A stretch of DNA of 43,405 bases from Polysphondylium violaceum (Eukaryota > Evosea > Eumycetozoa > Dictyosteliales > Dictyosteliaceae), in assembly GCA_000277445.1 (NCBI GenBank), contig AJWJ01000158.1, forward strand, positions 1 to 43,405. The letters run 5' to 3'. Of this stretch, positions 34,425 through 43,405 are shown piece by piece. A program made the position numbers and the translations under genes. Under the pieces are notes generated by a model. That model did not search any database and was not told where the DNA came from. It saw only the letters and a program-made list of their open reading frames with translations. The number at the start of each line of letters is the position of its first letter. Positions within the stretch are counted from its first letter, which is position 1.

Positions 34425-34985
34425 ATCTTAAACTTTAAAAATGGTAAAAGACTGGGATTATTAAAACAGCAACAAGAAAAGAACTCAACCAATACTTTAG
34501 TAATAATTCTGAAAGGGAATAGAGATGGATTCTCCTTTATTGTTTATTTGATTACCAAATCTTTACTTTCACAATCTACTCCTCCAAATTGTATTTTAGA
34601 TTTTTATATTTATTCTAATAAAAAACAAGTTATCAGATCCATTGTTAATTAAATGTGTAACTCCAAGGTTTAAACGACAATTGAATTTACAAATATTAAT
34701 AACAAAACCAATAGTAGTTAAATTCCAAAAATGGAAACAAAAGCCAACCAATACTCTAATGAAATTAGATATATCGATAGTTGCATTTTGGATAAAAACA
34801 TTATCGTAGATTTGAACACTTTTAGAATTAGTATATATACTATTGGATATATACAATCTAATATCATCCTATTTGGCTTTTAAAGAGGATTCAACTTTAC
34901 CTTTAGAAAAATAATTCAGTCCCGAGTCTAATAACCTTTAAAGAAATTATAATGATGATCGAGTATTTTTAAATTTTTTTTTTTT
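34425..34985. other. Intergenic, possible unrecognised remnant
   Basis: On the plus strand about 34600-34800 reads open for some 66 codons (including IKCVTPRFKRQ and KWKQKPTNTLMKLD) without a usable start. No similarity was recognised. It may be the remnant of a gene. Confidence 0.3.
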
Positions 34986-35165
34986 CCATTTTAAAATTGA
35001 TTTACCTCTACTTATTTCCTTTTGTCAAGAAATGTTCATGCTTCTGTATTATTTCAAAGCTGTGTTGACTTAATTTGGATAAACAAGAGGTGAAATTAAC
35101 AAAAAGTTTAAAGAAATTAATTCATGGATTCATCCAAAATTATTTTGACTATTAAATATAAATCA
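34986..35165 (+). pseudogene. Decayed fragment of the 35971 gene family
   Basis: The opening matches FKIDLTLLL of the intact gene at 35971 as FKIDLPLL, and the later reading KSLKKLIHGFIQN parallels KSFKKILKQIRLSN. It covers only the C-terminal third and is interrupted in both stops and frame. It is the most decayed of the copies. Confidence 0.5.
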
Positions 35166-35321
35166 AAGAAGTAAAGTTTTGATATTAAAGCCCATGGCAT
35201 TTGTCTCTTCCCGGAAAAGGTTTAACGATAAGTATTTTTTAAAATTATTTCAATAAATTAAGATAAATGCTCAATGATACCCTTATTTCATATTTTAGAT
35301 ATAACTTTTTAATTATTATAA

Positions 35322-35710
35322 ATGGCATCTGTAGATATTATTGTTAACTAAGATAGGGCACTAAACATTGAAAATGTAAAGATAACAGATCAAGTTTTAA
35401 CGAACTTGGCGATTGATTATAATTTAGAAGAAGTATTATATCATTAAGTATTCTAACTCACAAGTAATACTTCAATATAGAAATATTTTTCAAGATCAAT
35501 CTACTTCTGGTCCGGGATATCCAAAAAATAGTATAGTATATATAGAATTTTCAATGGAACAATTTCAAAGCTTCAAATTTTCAACCAATTTTAATGCCTA
35601 GAGACCTCCCCATAGTAAGAATTTTTACAAATTTTTGAAGAAAATCATTAAAGAAATTAAGGTGTCCAATCCAAAACTCATGAAAACAAATGAAAAAAGA
35701 ACCTTTTAGA
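35322..35710 (+). pseudogene. Decayed full-span paralogue of the 35971 gene
   Basis: The copy begins with an ATG and keeps recognisable blocks in the right order: RALNIENV (RDLNIENL in the intact gene), YNLEEVLYH (YYLETILYP), FSMEQFQSFKFS (FPIENFVTFKSS) and KVSNPKLMKTNEKRT (RLSNPKLMKTKEERT). Several stops and frame changes interrupt it, and the middle is shorter than in the intact gene. It ends at nearly the same point. It is a dead tandem duplicate. Confidence 0.75.
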
Positions 35711-35970
35711 TATAAAAGCTCATGAGCTATTCTTTAAATATAATATTAAGTACAATGATAAATAAAAGTGTTTGTATCTATAGGATAATATTTGTAATGA
35801 ACTTCATTAACTGTTATTGGTGGTTGTGGGTTATTATGTTAAGATGTGGGTTGACCAATCTACAAAAAAATATAAATTTAAATTAACAATTCAAATTTCA
35901 AAAAATAATTCCATAACCAACCAATTTATTTTTTAATCATACATTCTCATTTTTCCATACAATTTTAACC

Positions 35971-36510
35971 ATGAACTCTAAAGATACAAATCTTGGTGGA
36001 ACAATCATTCAAACTAGAGGGGGGAATAGAGATTTGAATATTGAAAACCTAATGAAGGCAGATCAGTTTATCAGAAATTTCTTCTTTAACTACTATTTAG
36101 AAACAATCCTCTACCCATGGTCAAATGCAAATTCTGGAGAAATAATAAACTATAGAACCACCTATTACGACTCTTACGGCCACGGTTATGGTTATGGAAG
36201 AGGTGATCTAAAAATGACCGAAGATTTAACATTTCCTATAGAGAACTTTGTTACATTCAAATCATCTTTCGCAGATGATCAATTGTTTTGCGATTTTATT
36301 TTTTATAAATTTAAAATTGATTTAACTTTACTTTTAAAACAAACGGATAATAATCAAATAGATTCAATTCTTTATGCATTCGAAGTTCAAACACCAGAAA
36401 ACCCTGCAGATGAGAAAATAATCAAATCTTTTAAAAAAATCCTTAAACAAATTAGATTATCAAATCCAAAACTAATGAAAACAAAGGAAGAAAGAACTCC
36501 TTTTTATTAA
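35971..36510 (+). CDS. Unrecognised 179-residue protein, intact member of a local family
   Basis: Single exon. Visible parts: an N-terminal TNLGGTIIQTRGGNRDLNIE, a helical segment (KADQFIRNFFFNYYLETILYP), a Tyr/Gly-rich loop (YDSYGHGYGYGRGDLKM), a mixed alpha/beta core, and a basic C-terminal helix (KSFKKILKQIRLSNPKLMK). No signal peptide or membrane helix. No family was recognised. The three decayed relatives around it (34986-35165, 35322-35710, 36545-36635) show it is the survivor of a tandem expansion, and conservation of the reading frame here alone argues that it is a real gene. It lies 1.5 kb after the ISG12-like cluster. Confidence 0.7.
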   Translation: MNSKDTNLGGTIIQTRGGNRDLNIENLMKADQFIRNFFFNYYLETILYPWSNANSGEIINYRTTYYDSYGHGYGYGRGDLKMTEDLTFPIENFVTFKSSFADDQLFCDFIFYKFKIDLTLLLKQTDNNQIDSILYAFEVQTPENPADEKIIKSFKKILKQIRLSNPKLMKTKEERTPFY

Positions 36511-36544
36511 TAAATTATGCAGAGAATAATTTCCCTCATTTGTT

Positions 36545-36635
36545 CCCCTAACACCAGAATGCATAATTAATCAAATCTTTTCAAAAAATTGTGAAAAACA
36601 CCATATTATCAAATCCAACTAATAATGAAACTATA
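36545..36635 (+). pseudogene. 3' fragment of the 35971 gene family
   Basis: Nucleotides closely follow the end of the intact gene: AATCAAATCTTTTCAAAAAA here against AATCAAATCTTTTAAAAAAA, then ATTATCAAATCCAA shared and an AATGAAAAC-like end. Only the last third is present and it has no open frame. Confidence 0.65.
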
Positions 36636-36899
36636 ATGTGTTCACATTGATTTTAAACCAAACAGTGGGAATAAAATTTATGCACACACAATTTATTCAT
36701 TTTTTTATTTTTTTTATTTTTTTTATTTTTTTTTTCATTTTCAACTTCACATTTTTTTTATCTGGAGTGTTTTCGTGATTACATACGGACAGTAATTGTA
36801 TTGATCAAATATACAGGATATAGTATCAACACAGAGATCAATCATAGCATAGAAATAGATAGATCATAGATAGAGTAGATAGATATATAATTATAGAAA

Positions 36900-37812
36900 A
36901 TGAAAATATTTGTACCAGTTAAAAGAGTCATTGATTATGCAGCAAAGATCAGAGTTAGACCAGACAAGAGTGGTGTTGATACAAATGGTGTTAGAATGAG
37001 TACAAACCCATTTGATGAAATCGCCATTGAAGAAGCAGTTAGATTAAAAGAAAAAGGTATTGCCAAAGAAGTTGTAGCAATCACTATGGGTCCAAAGGCA
37101 TCAGAAGAAGTACTCAGATCTTCACTTGCTATTGGTGCCGATCAAGGTGTCATTGTAAACACTGACAAACCATTAAACCCACTCTCTGTCGCCAAACTCT
37201 TACAAAAACTCGCTGAAACTGAAAAACCAAATCTCATCATTATGGGCAAACAAGCTATCGATGACGATTGTAATCAAACTGCTCAAATGCTTGCTGGTTT
37301 ATTAAAATGGCCACAAGGTAATTATACTCATTCAATCTATCTATACACCATTATAATAATAATAATAACATTTACATTTCTACTTGAACAGCTACTTTTG
37401 CATCAAAGATTGAAATTAGTGAATCTAAAGATAGCGTTAAAGTCACTCGTGAAATCGATGGTGGTTTAGAAACCCTTTCAATGAAATTACCAGCTATTAT
37501 TTCATGTGATTTAAGATTAAATGAACCAAGATATGCTAAATTAGCTAATATGTAAGTATATGCACTTATATTCATAATATGCTTATCAATACAACCTTTC
37601 ATGAATACTCAATATTAATACGTATAATGCACTACAGCATGAAAGCAAAGAAAGTTCAACTCACCACTAAAACACCAGAAGATTTAGGTGTTCAACTCAA
37701 TGAAAATCTTAAAATTGTTTCAGTTGAAGAGCCAGCTAAAAGATCTGGTGGTTCTAAAGTTACCACTGTTGATGATATTGTTGCCTCTTTAAAGAAACAC
37801 TCATTGATTTAA
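36900..37812 (+). CDS. etfb: Electron transfer flavoprotein subunit beta
   Basis: ETF passes electrons from mitochondrial acyl-CoA and amino-acid dehydrogenases to ETF-ubiquinone oxidoreductase; the beta subunit binds AMP and part of the FAD pocket. Exons 36900-37317, 37392-37551 and 37638-37812 join in phase and encode 250 residues (human 255). Landmarks: [40 protein letters not shown], the signature [11 protein letters not shown], then [37 protein letters not shown] and [12 protein letters not shown]. The last is the recognition loop for acyl-CoA dehydrogenases, whose lysines are methylated in animals. As in other ETF-beta proteins there is no strong cleavable presequence. The 260 bases before the start are T-rich with a TAGATAGATAGAT tandem. 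Confidence 0.93.
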
Positions 37813-37872
37813 ATAACATAATAATAATAATAAACAAAGTAAATATATAGAAAGATAATATACATCGTTTAT

Positions 37873-38279
37873 TTAGTGTTGTTGTTGTTGTCTTTGTTCA
37901 CGTTCGAGTAATATTTGGGTCATAGCAAACACATGGGGAATTGAATGTAATGCCATGTATTCTTCATAGACTGGACGCACAGCAGCTCTTAGTTGTTGAT
38001 AATCTTTTGGAATGGTGAATTTTGATGTTGGCTTATTCATCTTTTCCAAACACAAAACAGCAGTCTCTGCCATCGATTCAACAAATCCTTGATAATGTTT
38101 ATGTTTATAACTATTTACAGAATAGTCGTGAAAGTTTTGTACGGCAATGTTGAATCTGATGATTGGTGGGAATATTAATAAAACAAACACAAATCGTATC
38201 AATAGTAGCAGTTTGTATATACAAACTCTTCATCACCAAAATTTCTAATTTGGTCAGGTTGGTAAGTTGGTTTAATCAT
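37873..38279 (-). CDS. Unrecognised 111-residue protein
   Basis: Exon 1 is 38279-38227 and exon 2 is 38155-37873. The join GAA GA|GTTTGTAT...ATCAG|A TTC is the only one that keeps the frame from the first ATG, giving MIKPTYQPDQIRNFGDEEF followed by NIAVQNFHDYSV. The donor GTTTGTAT is the same unusual sequence used in Nup43 intron 2. An alternative with a GTATAT donor and an 11-base first exon (ATG at 38233) would give 97 residues with MKSLFNIAVQ. The protein is helical, with KHYQGFVESMAETAVLCLEK, YQQLRAAVRPVYEEYMAL and a Gln-rich end. No membrane span, no recognised domain. It converges with ETF-beta, 60 bases apart. Confidence 0.6.
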
Positions 38280-39116
38280 TCTTATTTATATATTTATCTG
38301 TTGCGTTAATTCGGAAATATAATATAAAAAAAATCTGATCAATTCGAGTTTTTATGCTTTTTTTTTTTTGGCATTTTTGATATTCTGAGATATTCCTTTC
38401 ATTCAAAAAGAATCTCTGGGTCTTTGGAAGCTGTGTTATTATAGTTTGAATGTTATACTCGGAAAGTATTTCATTAACTCGGAAAGTTTAATATTCTATC
38501 AGAATAAAATATAACCCTATCATAATAATGAATGAATTTATATAATTATATATTTCAAAATAATTATATGAATATTTTTATGATATGAATAATATAGTTT
38601 ATTCATATCAAATAGGAGTAATACAGCATTTCTAATTGAAAACAGTTTGATATGGGATGAGAAATGAAATGTTAGATCAAATTCATATTTTTTAATGTTT
38701 TTTTCAAAAAAAAAAAATTTCTCATATAAATTTTGTTCCCTCGCATTTTTGAATTTTTTTCCAACTGTTGAAGAATTTGAATTTACAGTTAGGTGAAGTG
38801 GAGGCATTTTTTGTGATCTCTCACAAAATTTTTTTATTTTTTTTTTCTTTTTCCATATACCTTGCTCTCTGCTACACCAATTGATGTTGTTGATTCGTAG
38901 TAGTCTGTGAAAGTAATTGATAGACAATAAATAAATAGATCACCAAAGTGATACTAAACACATACAGAGATCCCTATTACTCTATAATACCTAATACCAT
39001 ACTATACTATACTATTGTGTCTGTCTGTTCGTCTGTCTGTCTCAACAACAACAACACTCACTCAATCAATCAATAATACTAGACTTAGAATACTATTTAA
39101 TATTATATGACACACG
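38280..39116. other. Intergenic, promoter of the Polo kinase
   Basis: AT-rich, divergent between the 111-residue gene and the kinase. It has oligo-T and oligo-A runs (38357-38369, 38706-38717), CTGTCTGT tandem near 39022-39040 and a CAATCAAT tandem just before the kinase start. A minus-strand open frame over 38927-38538 is Phe/Lys-rich and not supported. Confidence 0.5.
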
Positions 39117-42072
39117 ATGTTGACCTCTACATTAAACTATAATAACAATAACAACGGCGGCGGCAATGGCGCCAACACTATGATGGGTGGCGTTGTGATG
39201 AATCAAGGTAAACCCCTTGTGACATTGTCGACCACAGGTGCCCCTTTGTCATCCACATTGATAAACAACACCAATAACATTATCAACAATAACAATATCA
39301 ATAACAACGTACCACAACAAAAGCCATCACTTGTATATACCACCAGCGGCACTACTACTCCTACTCCGTTGTCGTCTTCGACACATAGTACTTTTAGCGA
39401 TCAAGAAAACTACTATCCAAATCAAAATATCATGCCCAGTACCAATGCCGCCAATGGTGCATCATTGATAACCAAATCGATGGTAATCAGACCTCCCCTT
39501 TCGGCACCATCTACTGCCCCTGTTCAACAACAACAACAACAACAGCAACCACCTCAACAACAACAGCTACCTCAACAACCTGAAGAAGAATTAATCATTC
39601 AAGAAGTGATCACTTCCAATGGTACCTCTAGAATCAAGAAATATAAACAAGGTGAATTTTTAGGAAAGGTAAATATATAGATATAGTATTTTTTTTTTTT
39701 AAAAAAAATTTAGATATATGTGGGCTCGATCCAGATATATAGATGTAGATGTAGATATAGATTTATAAATTAGATATATAAACATATATGGATATATGAT
39801 ACATAGAGATATTTAAAAAAAAAAAAAAAAAAAAAAAATATTTTAGCAAAAGCAACATATATTAATTTAATATAATACAATACTATCTAATCTATATTAC
39901 AACAGGGTGGTTTTGCAAAATGTTATTTAATGACTGACCTCGAAACCAATAAAGTATACGCTGCAAAGATTACACCAAAATCATCACTTCAAAAATCTAG
40001 AGCTAGAGCCAAGTTAAAGACTGAAATTAAAATTCATAGTTCTTTAAATCACGAAAATATTGTAAAGTTTGAACATGTATTTGAAACCGAAGAAAACGTT
40101 TATATTCTATTGGGCTTATGTAATCAAAAGGTATGTATTTATAAATGATCATTTATTGATTATACAATACTAATTCATAGTGAAACAATATATTTTAGAC
40201 TGTAATGGATATTCATAAAAAAAGAAAGTTCTTGATGGAATATGAAACAAAATACTATGTGTATCAAGTGATTATGGCTGTTCAATATTTACATCAACAT
40301 AAAGTAATTCATAGAGATTTAAAACTTGGTAACCTTTTTATTGATAATATGAGAATCAAGTTAGGCGATTTTGGTCTCTCTACCAAAGTGGAACATGATG
40401 GTGAAAGAAAAAAGTATGTTATAATATTTGATTATTAATAAGATATATATTAATATTAATTCATAATTTTAGAACTATATGTGGAACACCAAATTATATT
40501 GCACCAGAGATTTTAGAAAATTTAAATGGACATTCATATGAGGTCGATGTTTGGTCCATTGGTATTATTTTATATACACTATTAATTGGTAAACCACCTT
40601 TTGAAACTCCAGATGTTAGAAACACATACCAAAGAATCAAACAAAACCAATACAGTTTTCCAGATGAAGCTCAAATTTCAACTTCTGCAAAGAATTTAAT
40701 TATTTCAATTTTAAACCCACAACCAGGTAAATATTAGAGTACTCTATAATTATATTAATTGTTTAATATTAATATATTTATAATAATGATAATATAGAAA
40801 AAAGACCAAATCTAAGTCAAATTTTAGAACATGATTTCTTTTGTCTTAGTACCATTCCAAAATATTTACCAGTATCATCATTAACAGTACCACCAACACG
40901 TTCACCAAGTGCCAGTCAAATGATGGCATTGCCACCAGCTCTTGCCCAACGTTCAACAACTACATCGCCTAAAAAATCTTGTTCATTTGCAAATCCAACT
41001 TCAAATCTCTCTCCAAATTCTCAACAAAAACTTTTAGATCTTGAAAAAGATGATTTCCATTATAGAAAATTAAGAAGATTAGAGAAAATGAAAGAAAATG
41101 GTAAATATTTAGATATTATTTATTTGTTTTTTATTTTTATTATAATAATTATTTTTATTTTTATTTATATATTAATTTAATAATTTACAATAATTATAGA
41201 TATGAAAACTAAAATATTAAAACAACAATTTATTTCTACTTCAGAATCATCAACTTCCATTGCCACTATGCCAACAAGTGTTAAAGAGTTAGAAACAAAG
41301 ATTGCAAATAATCATATTTCCGATCAAAACGAAGTCAGTTCAGAGCTTCCAAGAAATTTAATTTATATTACAAAGTATGCTGATTTTTCAAACAAATATG
41401 GTCTAAGTTATGTTTTATCAAATGGTTTTATTGGTTCTTATTTTAATGATTCAACTAAAATTATTAGTTTTATTGATAGTGGGTAAGTAGATATATAGAT
41501 ATTAATTTATTTATTGTTTAATCAGTATATTAATTTATATTATAAATTAATTATTAAATAGAATCGCACATTATATGGAACATGCAAAGGGTACAGAAGG
41601 AGATGGTAGAAGAATTTTAAATATTAACGATAATCATCCACATGATACTCAAAAGAAAGTCACATTAATTAAATACTTTTCAAATCATTTTATAAATGTT
41701 CCTGAATTATTGGTAAATAACAGTAACAACAACGATAACAACAATAGACAATTTCCAAGTGATGATGAAATTAATCAACCAGTTTATGTAAAGAAATGGA
41801 TTAAATCACCAAAAGGAATAGCTTTTAGATTAAGCGACAAAACAATTCAAGTCTATTTCCTTGATAAATCAATGATCATCATTACCAAAGATCAAATTGT
41901 AACTTATATATCAAGTATGGGTGACATTAAAACTGCCAAGCTTGCATACTTTATCTCTAATCCTGTAATTGATTCTAAAATTGTCAGTAGAATTAAATAC
42001 ACTCGAGATTTACTATACTCTCTTCACAGTAAAAAGCCTGATCAAATGTTTCCATCTTCTCCAGCAAAATAA
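39117..42072 (+). CDS. Polo-like kinase
   Basis: A mitotic Ser/Thr kinase of the PLK1 type. Seven exons: 39117-39668, 39906-40130, 40199-40413, 40473-40726, 40798-41100, 41200-41482 and 41562-42072, all in phase, 780 residues. An Asn/Ser/Gln-rich N-terminal extension of about 170 residues precedes the kinase. Kinase landmarks: [16 protein letters not shown]205 (AAKI), HRDLKLGN with D299, D316 in DFG, and the activating Thr 332 in [14 protein letters not shown] (the PLK1 T210 equivalent). Polo box 1 starts at [17 protein letters not shown] and polo box 2 at [18 protein letters not shown]. The residues that grip phosphopeptides in PLK1 are all changed: W414 is Y576, H538 is K713 and K540 is M715. 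All splice donors are GTAAAT/GTATGT/GTAAGT type. Identity is secure; binding specificity of its polo boxes may differ. Confidence 0.94.
39815..39838 (+). repeat. Poly-A run of 24 bases in Polo kinase intron 1
   Basis: Homopolymer within the 237-base first intron, which also holds a GATATAGAT-type tandem. Confidence 0.95.
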
Positions 42073-42716
42073 CTATTAATTTATTAATTTATAAATAATA
42101 ATAATAATAATATTTAAAAATCTCGACACAACCAAAAAGTAGTGATATAAATATAAACAACAACACAAACACATCAATCAAATATTAATATTTTTAATAA
42201 TAATATTAATCATTAATGAAAAATCTTAATAAAAAAATGTAAATAAAAAAAAATCAAATCAATCATTCATTTATTTGTTTGTTTGTATATTCAATAAAAC
42301 AACTTTAATCCTAAATTTCATTCACATTTCATTGATAATGAAATCTTTCGTTTTTTTAATCAAAATAAAATATCTTAATTTTTTTACATTTTTTTACTAT
42401 TCAAAGCCCCTTTTTTTTTTCTTTCATCAAAAAAAGGAGATTTGTTGAAAAAAAATTTCATATCTTCAATGAACGCCCACAAATAAAGAATGATTAAAAA
42501 TGTATTTGTAATGGTAGATTTGAAAGACGATCCTCTTCCACCTCCTCTCACACATTCTTTAAATTTTGAATCATCCTATTTTTCGTGTGTCACACAATTA
42601 AAATATCTGTTCTAGAAGAAAAAAAAAATAAGCAAGTATTTAAATGACAATTGAGGTTAAGATTCATTATCTTGGAGTTTAGTCTATAAGTTTACTCAAG
42701 TATTACACATTAAAAA
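42073..42716. other. Intergenic, no gene recognised
   Basis: 3' flank of the Polo kinase and promoter of the last gene. It contains AATAAT tandem, poly-T at about 42411-42420 and mixed A-runs. Nothing coding is seen. Confidence 0.6.
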
Positions 42717-43405
42717 ATGGTTTATCCACAAAAGTTAGAATTCAATAACCCAGAGCATCTCTCTCTACATTTTAAAGAATCCAAGGTTGTTTGTTCAGGT
42801 GATGAATATGCTCGTAGAGTTGCTGCCCAAAAGGACAAAATTCCTGCTCAAGCAGCTGTTCTTTCCACTGCTGTTCGTGTTGATAGAGCAACTCAAGTTG
42901 GTATGAGTTTTGAAACACAAGCCATTTACCAAAGTAACAACTTCAATCAAATCTCTGCTTTACAGAAACAATACCAATCAGACATTGAGCCACTCTACAA
43001 ATATATTGAAGAAAATGGTTATTCAGCTTGGACTTATGTTGCCTATTTCAATGATAGCGGATACTTTGCCGTTTGGAACCAAAATGCTTGTGTCTATGTT
43101 GAACAATACATGTTTGGTAATATAAATAATGGAACCATAAAACAAGTTGGTGTTAAATTTGGTGTTCAATCTTATAATACTGGAACAATAAGCCTTCAAT
43201 ATTTTACTATTGATACCCCATATCAGATCCAAAACTTTGTTGATGGTGGATATATTCTTGCTAGAGGTCTGACACCATTCTTTAACCGTGGTCTTTCCTT
43301 TGACTATAGAAAGTTTGCAATTTCTCTCACCAATGGTGCCAATAGCTTATTGGGTAACAAATTCGATTTTTACACTCCACAAGACAACATTGGTTTAACC
43401 GTTGA
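42717..43405 (+). CDS. Unrecognised protein, partial (runs off the right edge)
   Basis: Open from the ATG at 42717 (AAAAAATGG context after an A-rich leader) to the end, 229 codons so far with no stop. No signal peptide. The N-terminal 60 residues are charged and helical (EYARRVAAQKDKIPAQAAVL), followed by a helix (ISALQKQYQSDIEPLYKYIE) and then a Gly/Tyr/Asn-rich beta-type region (YSAWTYVAYFNDSGYFAVWN, then KQVGVKFGVQSYNTGTISLQ). Codons are C-rich in third positions (AAC, TTC, ATC), unlike the AT-rich hypothetical genes, suggesting high expression. No family was recognised; the repeated-strand part recalls lectin-like or beta-sandwich folds, but this is only an impression. Confidence 0.75.
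   Translation, partial: MVYPQKLEFNNPEHLSLHFKESKVVCSGDEYARRVAAQKDKIPAQAAVLSTAVRVDRATQVGMSFETQAIYQSNNFNQISALQKQYQSDIEPLYKYIEENGYSAWTYVAYFNDSGYFAVWNQNACVYVEQYMFGNINNGTIKQVGVKFGVQSYNTGTISLQYFTIDTPYQIQNFVDGGYILARGLTPFFNRGLSFDYRKFAISLTNGANSLLGNKFDFYTPQDNIGLTV

Noticed and set aside
34596-34856. Minus-strand 86-codon open frame
   Set aside because: No recognised similarity, AT-rich low-information composition, and no nearby splice partners.
38231-38233. ATG giving an 11-base first exon and a 97-residue version of the 37873 gene
   Set aside because: The upstream ATG at 38279 with the GTTTGTAT donor gives a longer in-phase protein and the 17 codons before the junction look coding. The short form is kept only as an alternative.
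38538-38927. Minus-strand 129-codon open frame
   Set aside because: Mostly Lys/Phe/Ile readings of A/T runs in a promoter region; no domain or codon bias.
1-43405. tRNA, rRNA, CRISPR or intact transposon
   Set aside because: No cloverleaf-like B-box/A-box pair, rRNA core, spaced direct repeats, transposase, reverse transcriptase or terminal repeats were recognised by eye on either strand. A tRNAscan/Infernal run would be needed to exclude small RNAs.

Overview
The window is nuclear DNA of a dictyostelid social amoeba. It is AT-rich, with short introns (about 60-250 bases, mostly GTAAGT/GTATGT...TAG), long A/T homopolymers between genes, and Asn-, Gln-, Thr- and Ser-rich low-complexity tracts inside proteins. 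The gene set is eukaryotic throughout: SmD1, Nup43, G3BP, NBAS, Polo kinase, ETF-beta. The species cannot be fixed from the sequence alone. No rRNA, tRNA, CRISPR array or intact mobile element was seen.

Layout. 0.7-2.9 kb: SmD1 and Nup43, both minus. 3.3-4.9 kb: a G3BP-type NTF2/RRM protein, plus. 5.1-7.3 kb: a fused PanB-PanE pantothenate enzyme, minus. 8.2-9.9 kb: an orphan seven-helix membrane protein, minus. 11.2-11.9 kb: a miniature villin-headpiece protein, minus. 13.0-14.3 kb: an AIFM2/FSP1-like flavoprotein, plus. 14.8-19.4 kb: a 1,502-residue membrane protein joining a huge Cys-rich ectodomain to a THH1/TOM1/TOM3 seven-helix domain, plus. 20.6-21.7 kb: a secreted alpha/beta hydrolase with a visible TATA box. 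22.0-22.2 kb: a 54-residue two-exon gene, minus. 23.6-31.3 kb: NBAS in five exons, minus. 31.8-32.6 kb: a dienelactone-hydrolase-like enzyme. 32.8-34.4 kb: three tandem ISG12/IFI6-like genes. 35.0-36.6 kb: one intact gene of an unrecognised family among three decayed copies. 36.9-37.8 kb: ETF-beta. 37.9-38.3 kb: an unrecognised 111-residue protein, minus. 39.1-42.1 kb: Polo-like kinase in seven exons. 42.7 kb to the edge: an unrecognised partial gene.

The genes do not form one pathway. PanB and PanE catalyse consecutive steps of pantoate synthesis, here in one polypeptide. NBAS (ER tethering), Nup43 (nuclear pore), SmD1 (splicing) and the Polo kinase (mitosis) are housekeeping genes. The most unusual items are the PanB-PanE fusion, the TOM1-type receptor-like protein, the ISG12-like triplet, a Polo-box domain that has lost all three canonical phosphopeptide-binding residues, and the cluster of one live and several dead paralogues.

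Exon-intron models were built by eye from splice consensus, reading phase and family similarity. Total lengths were checked to be multiples of three. They are not confirmed by transcripts.
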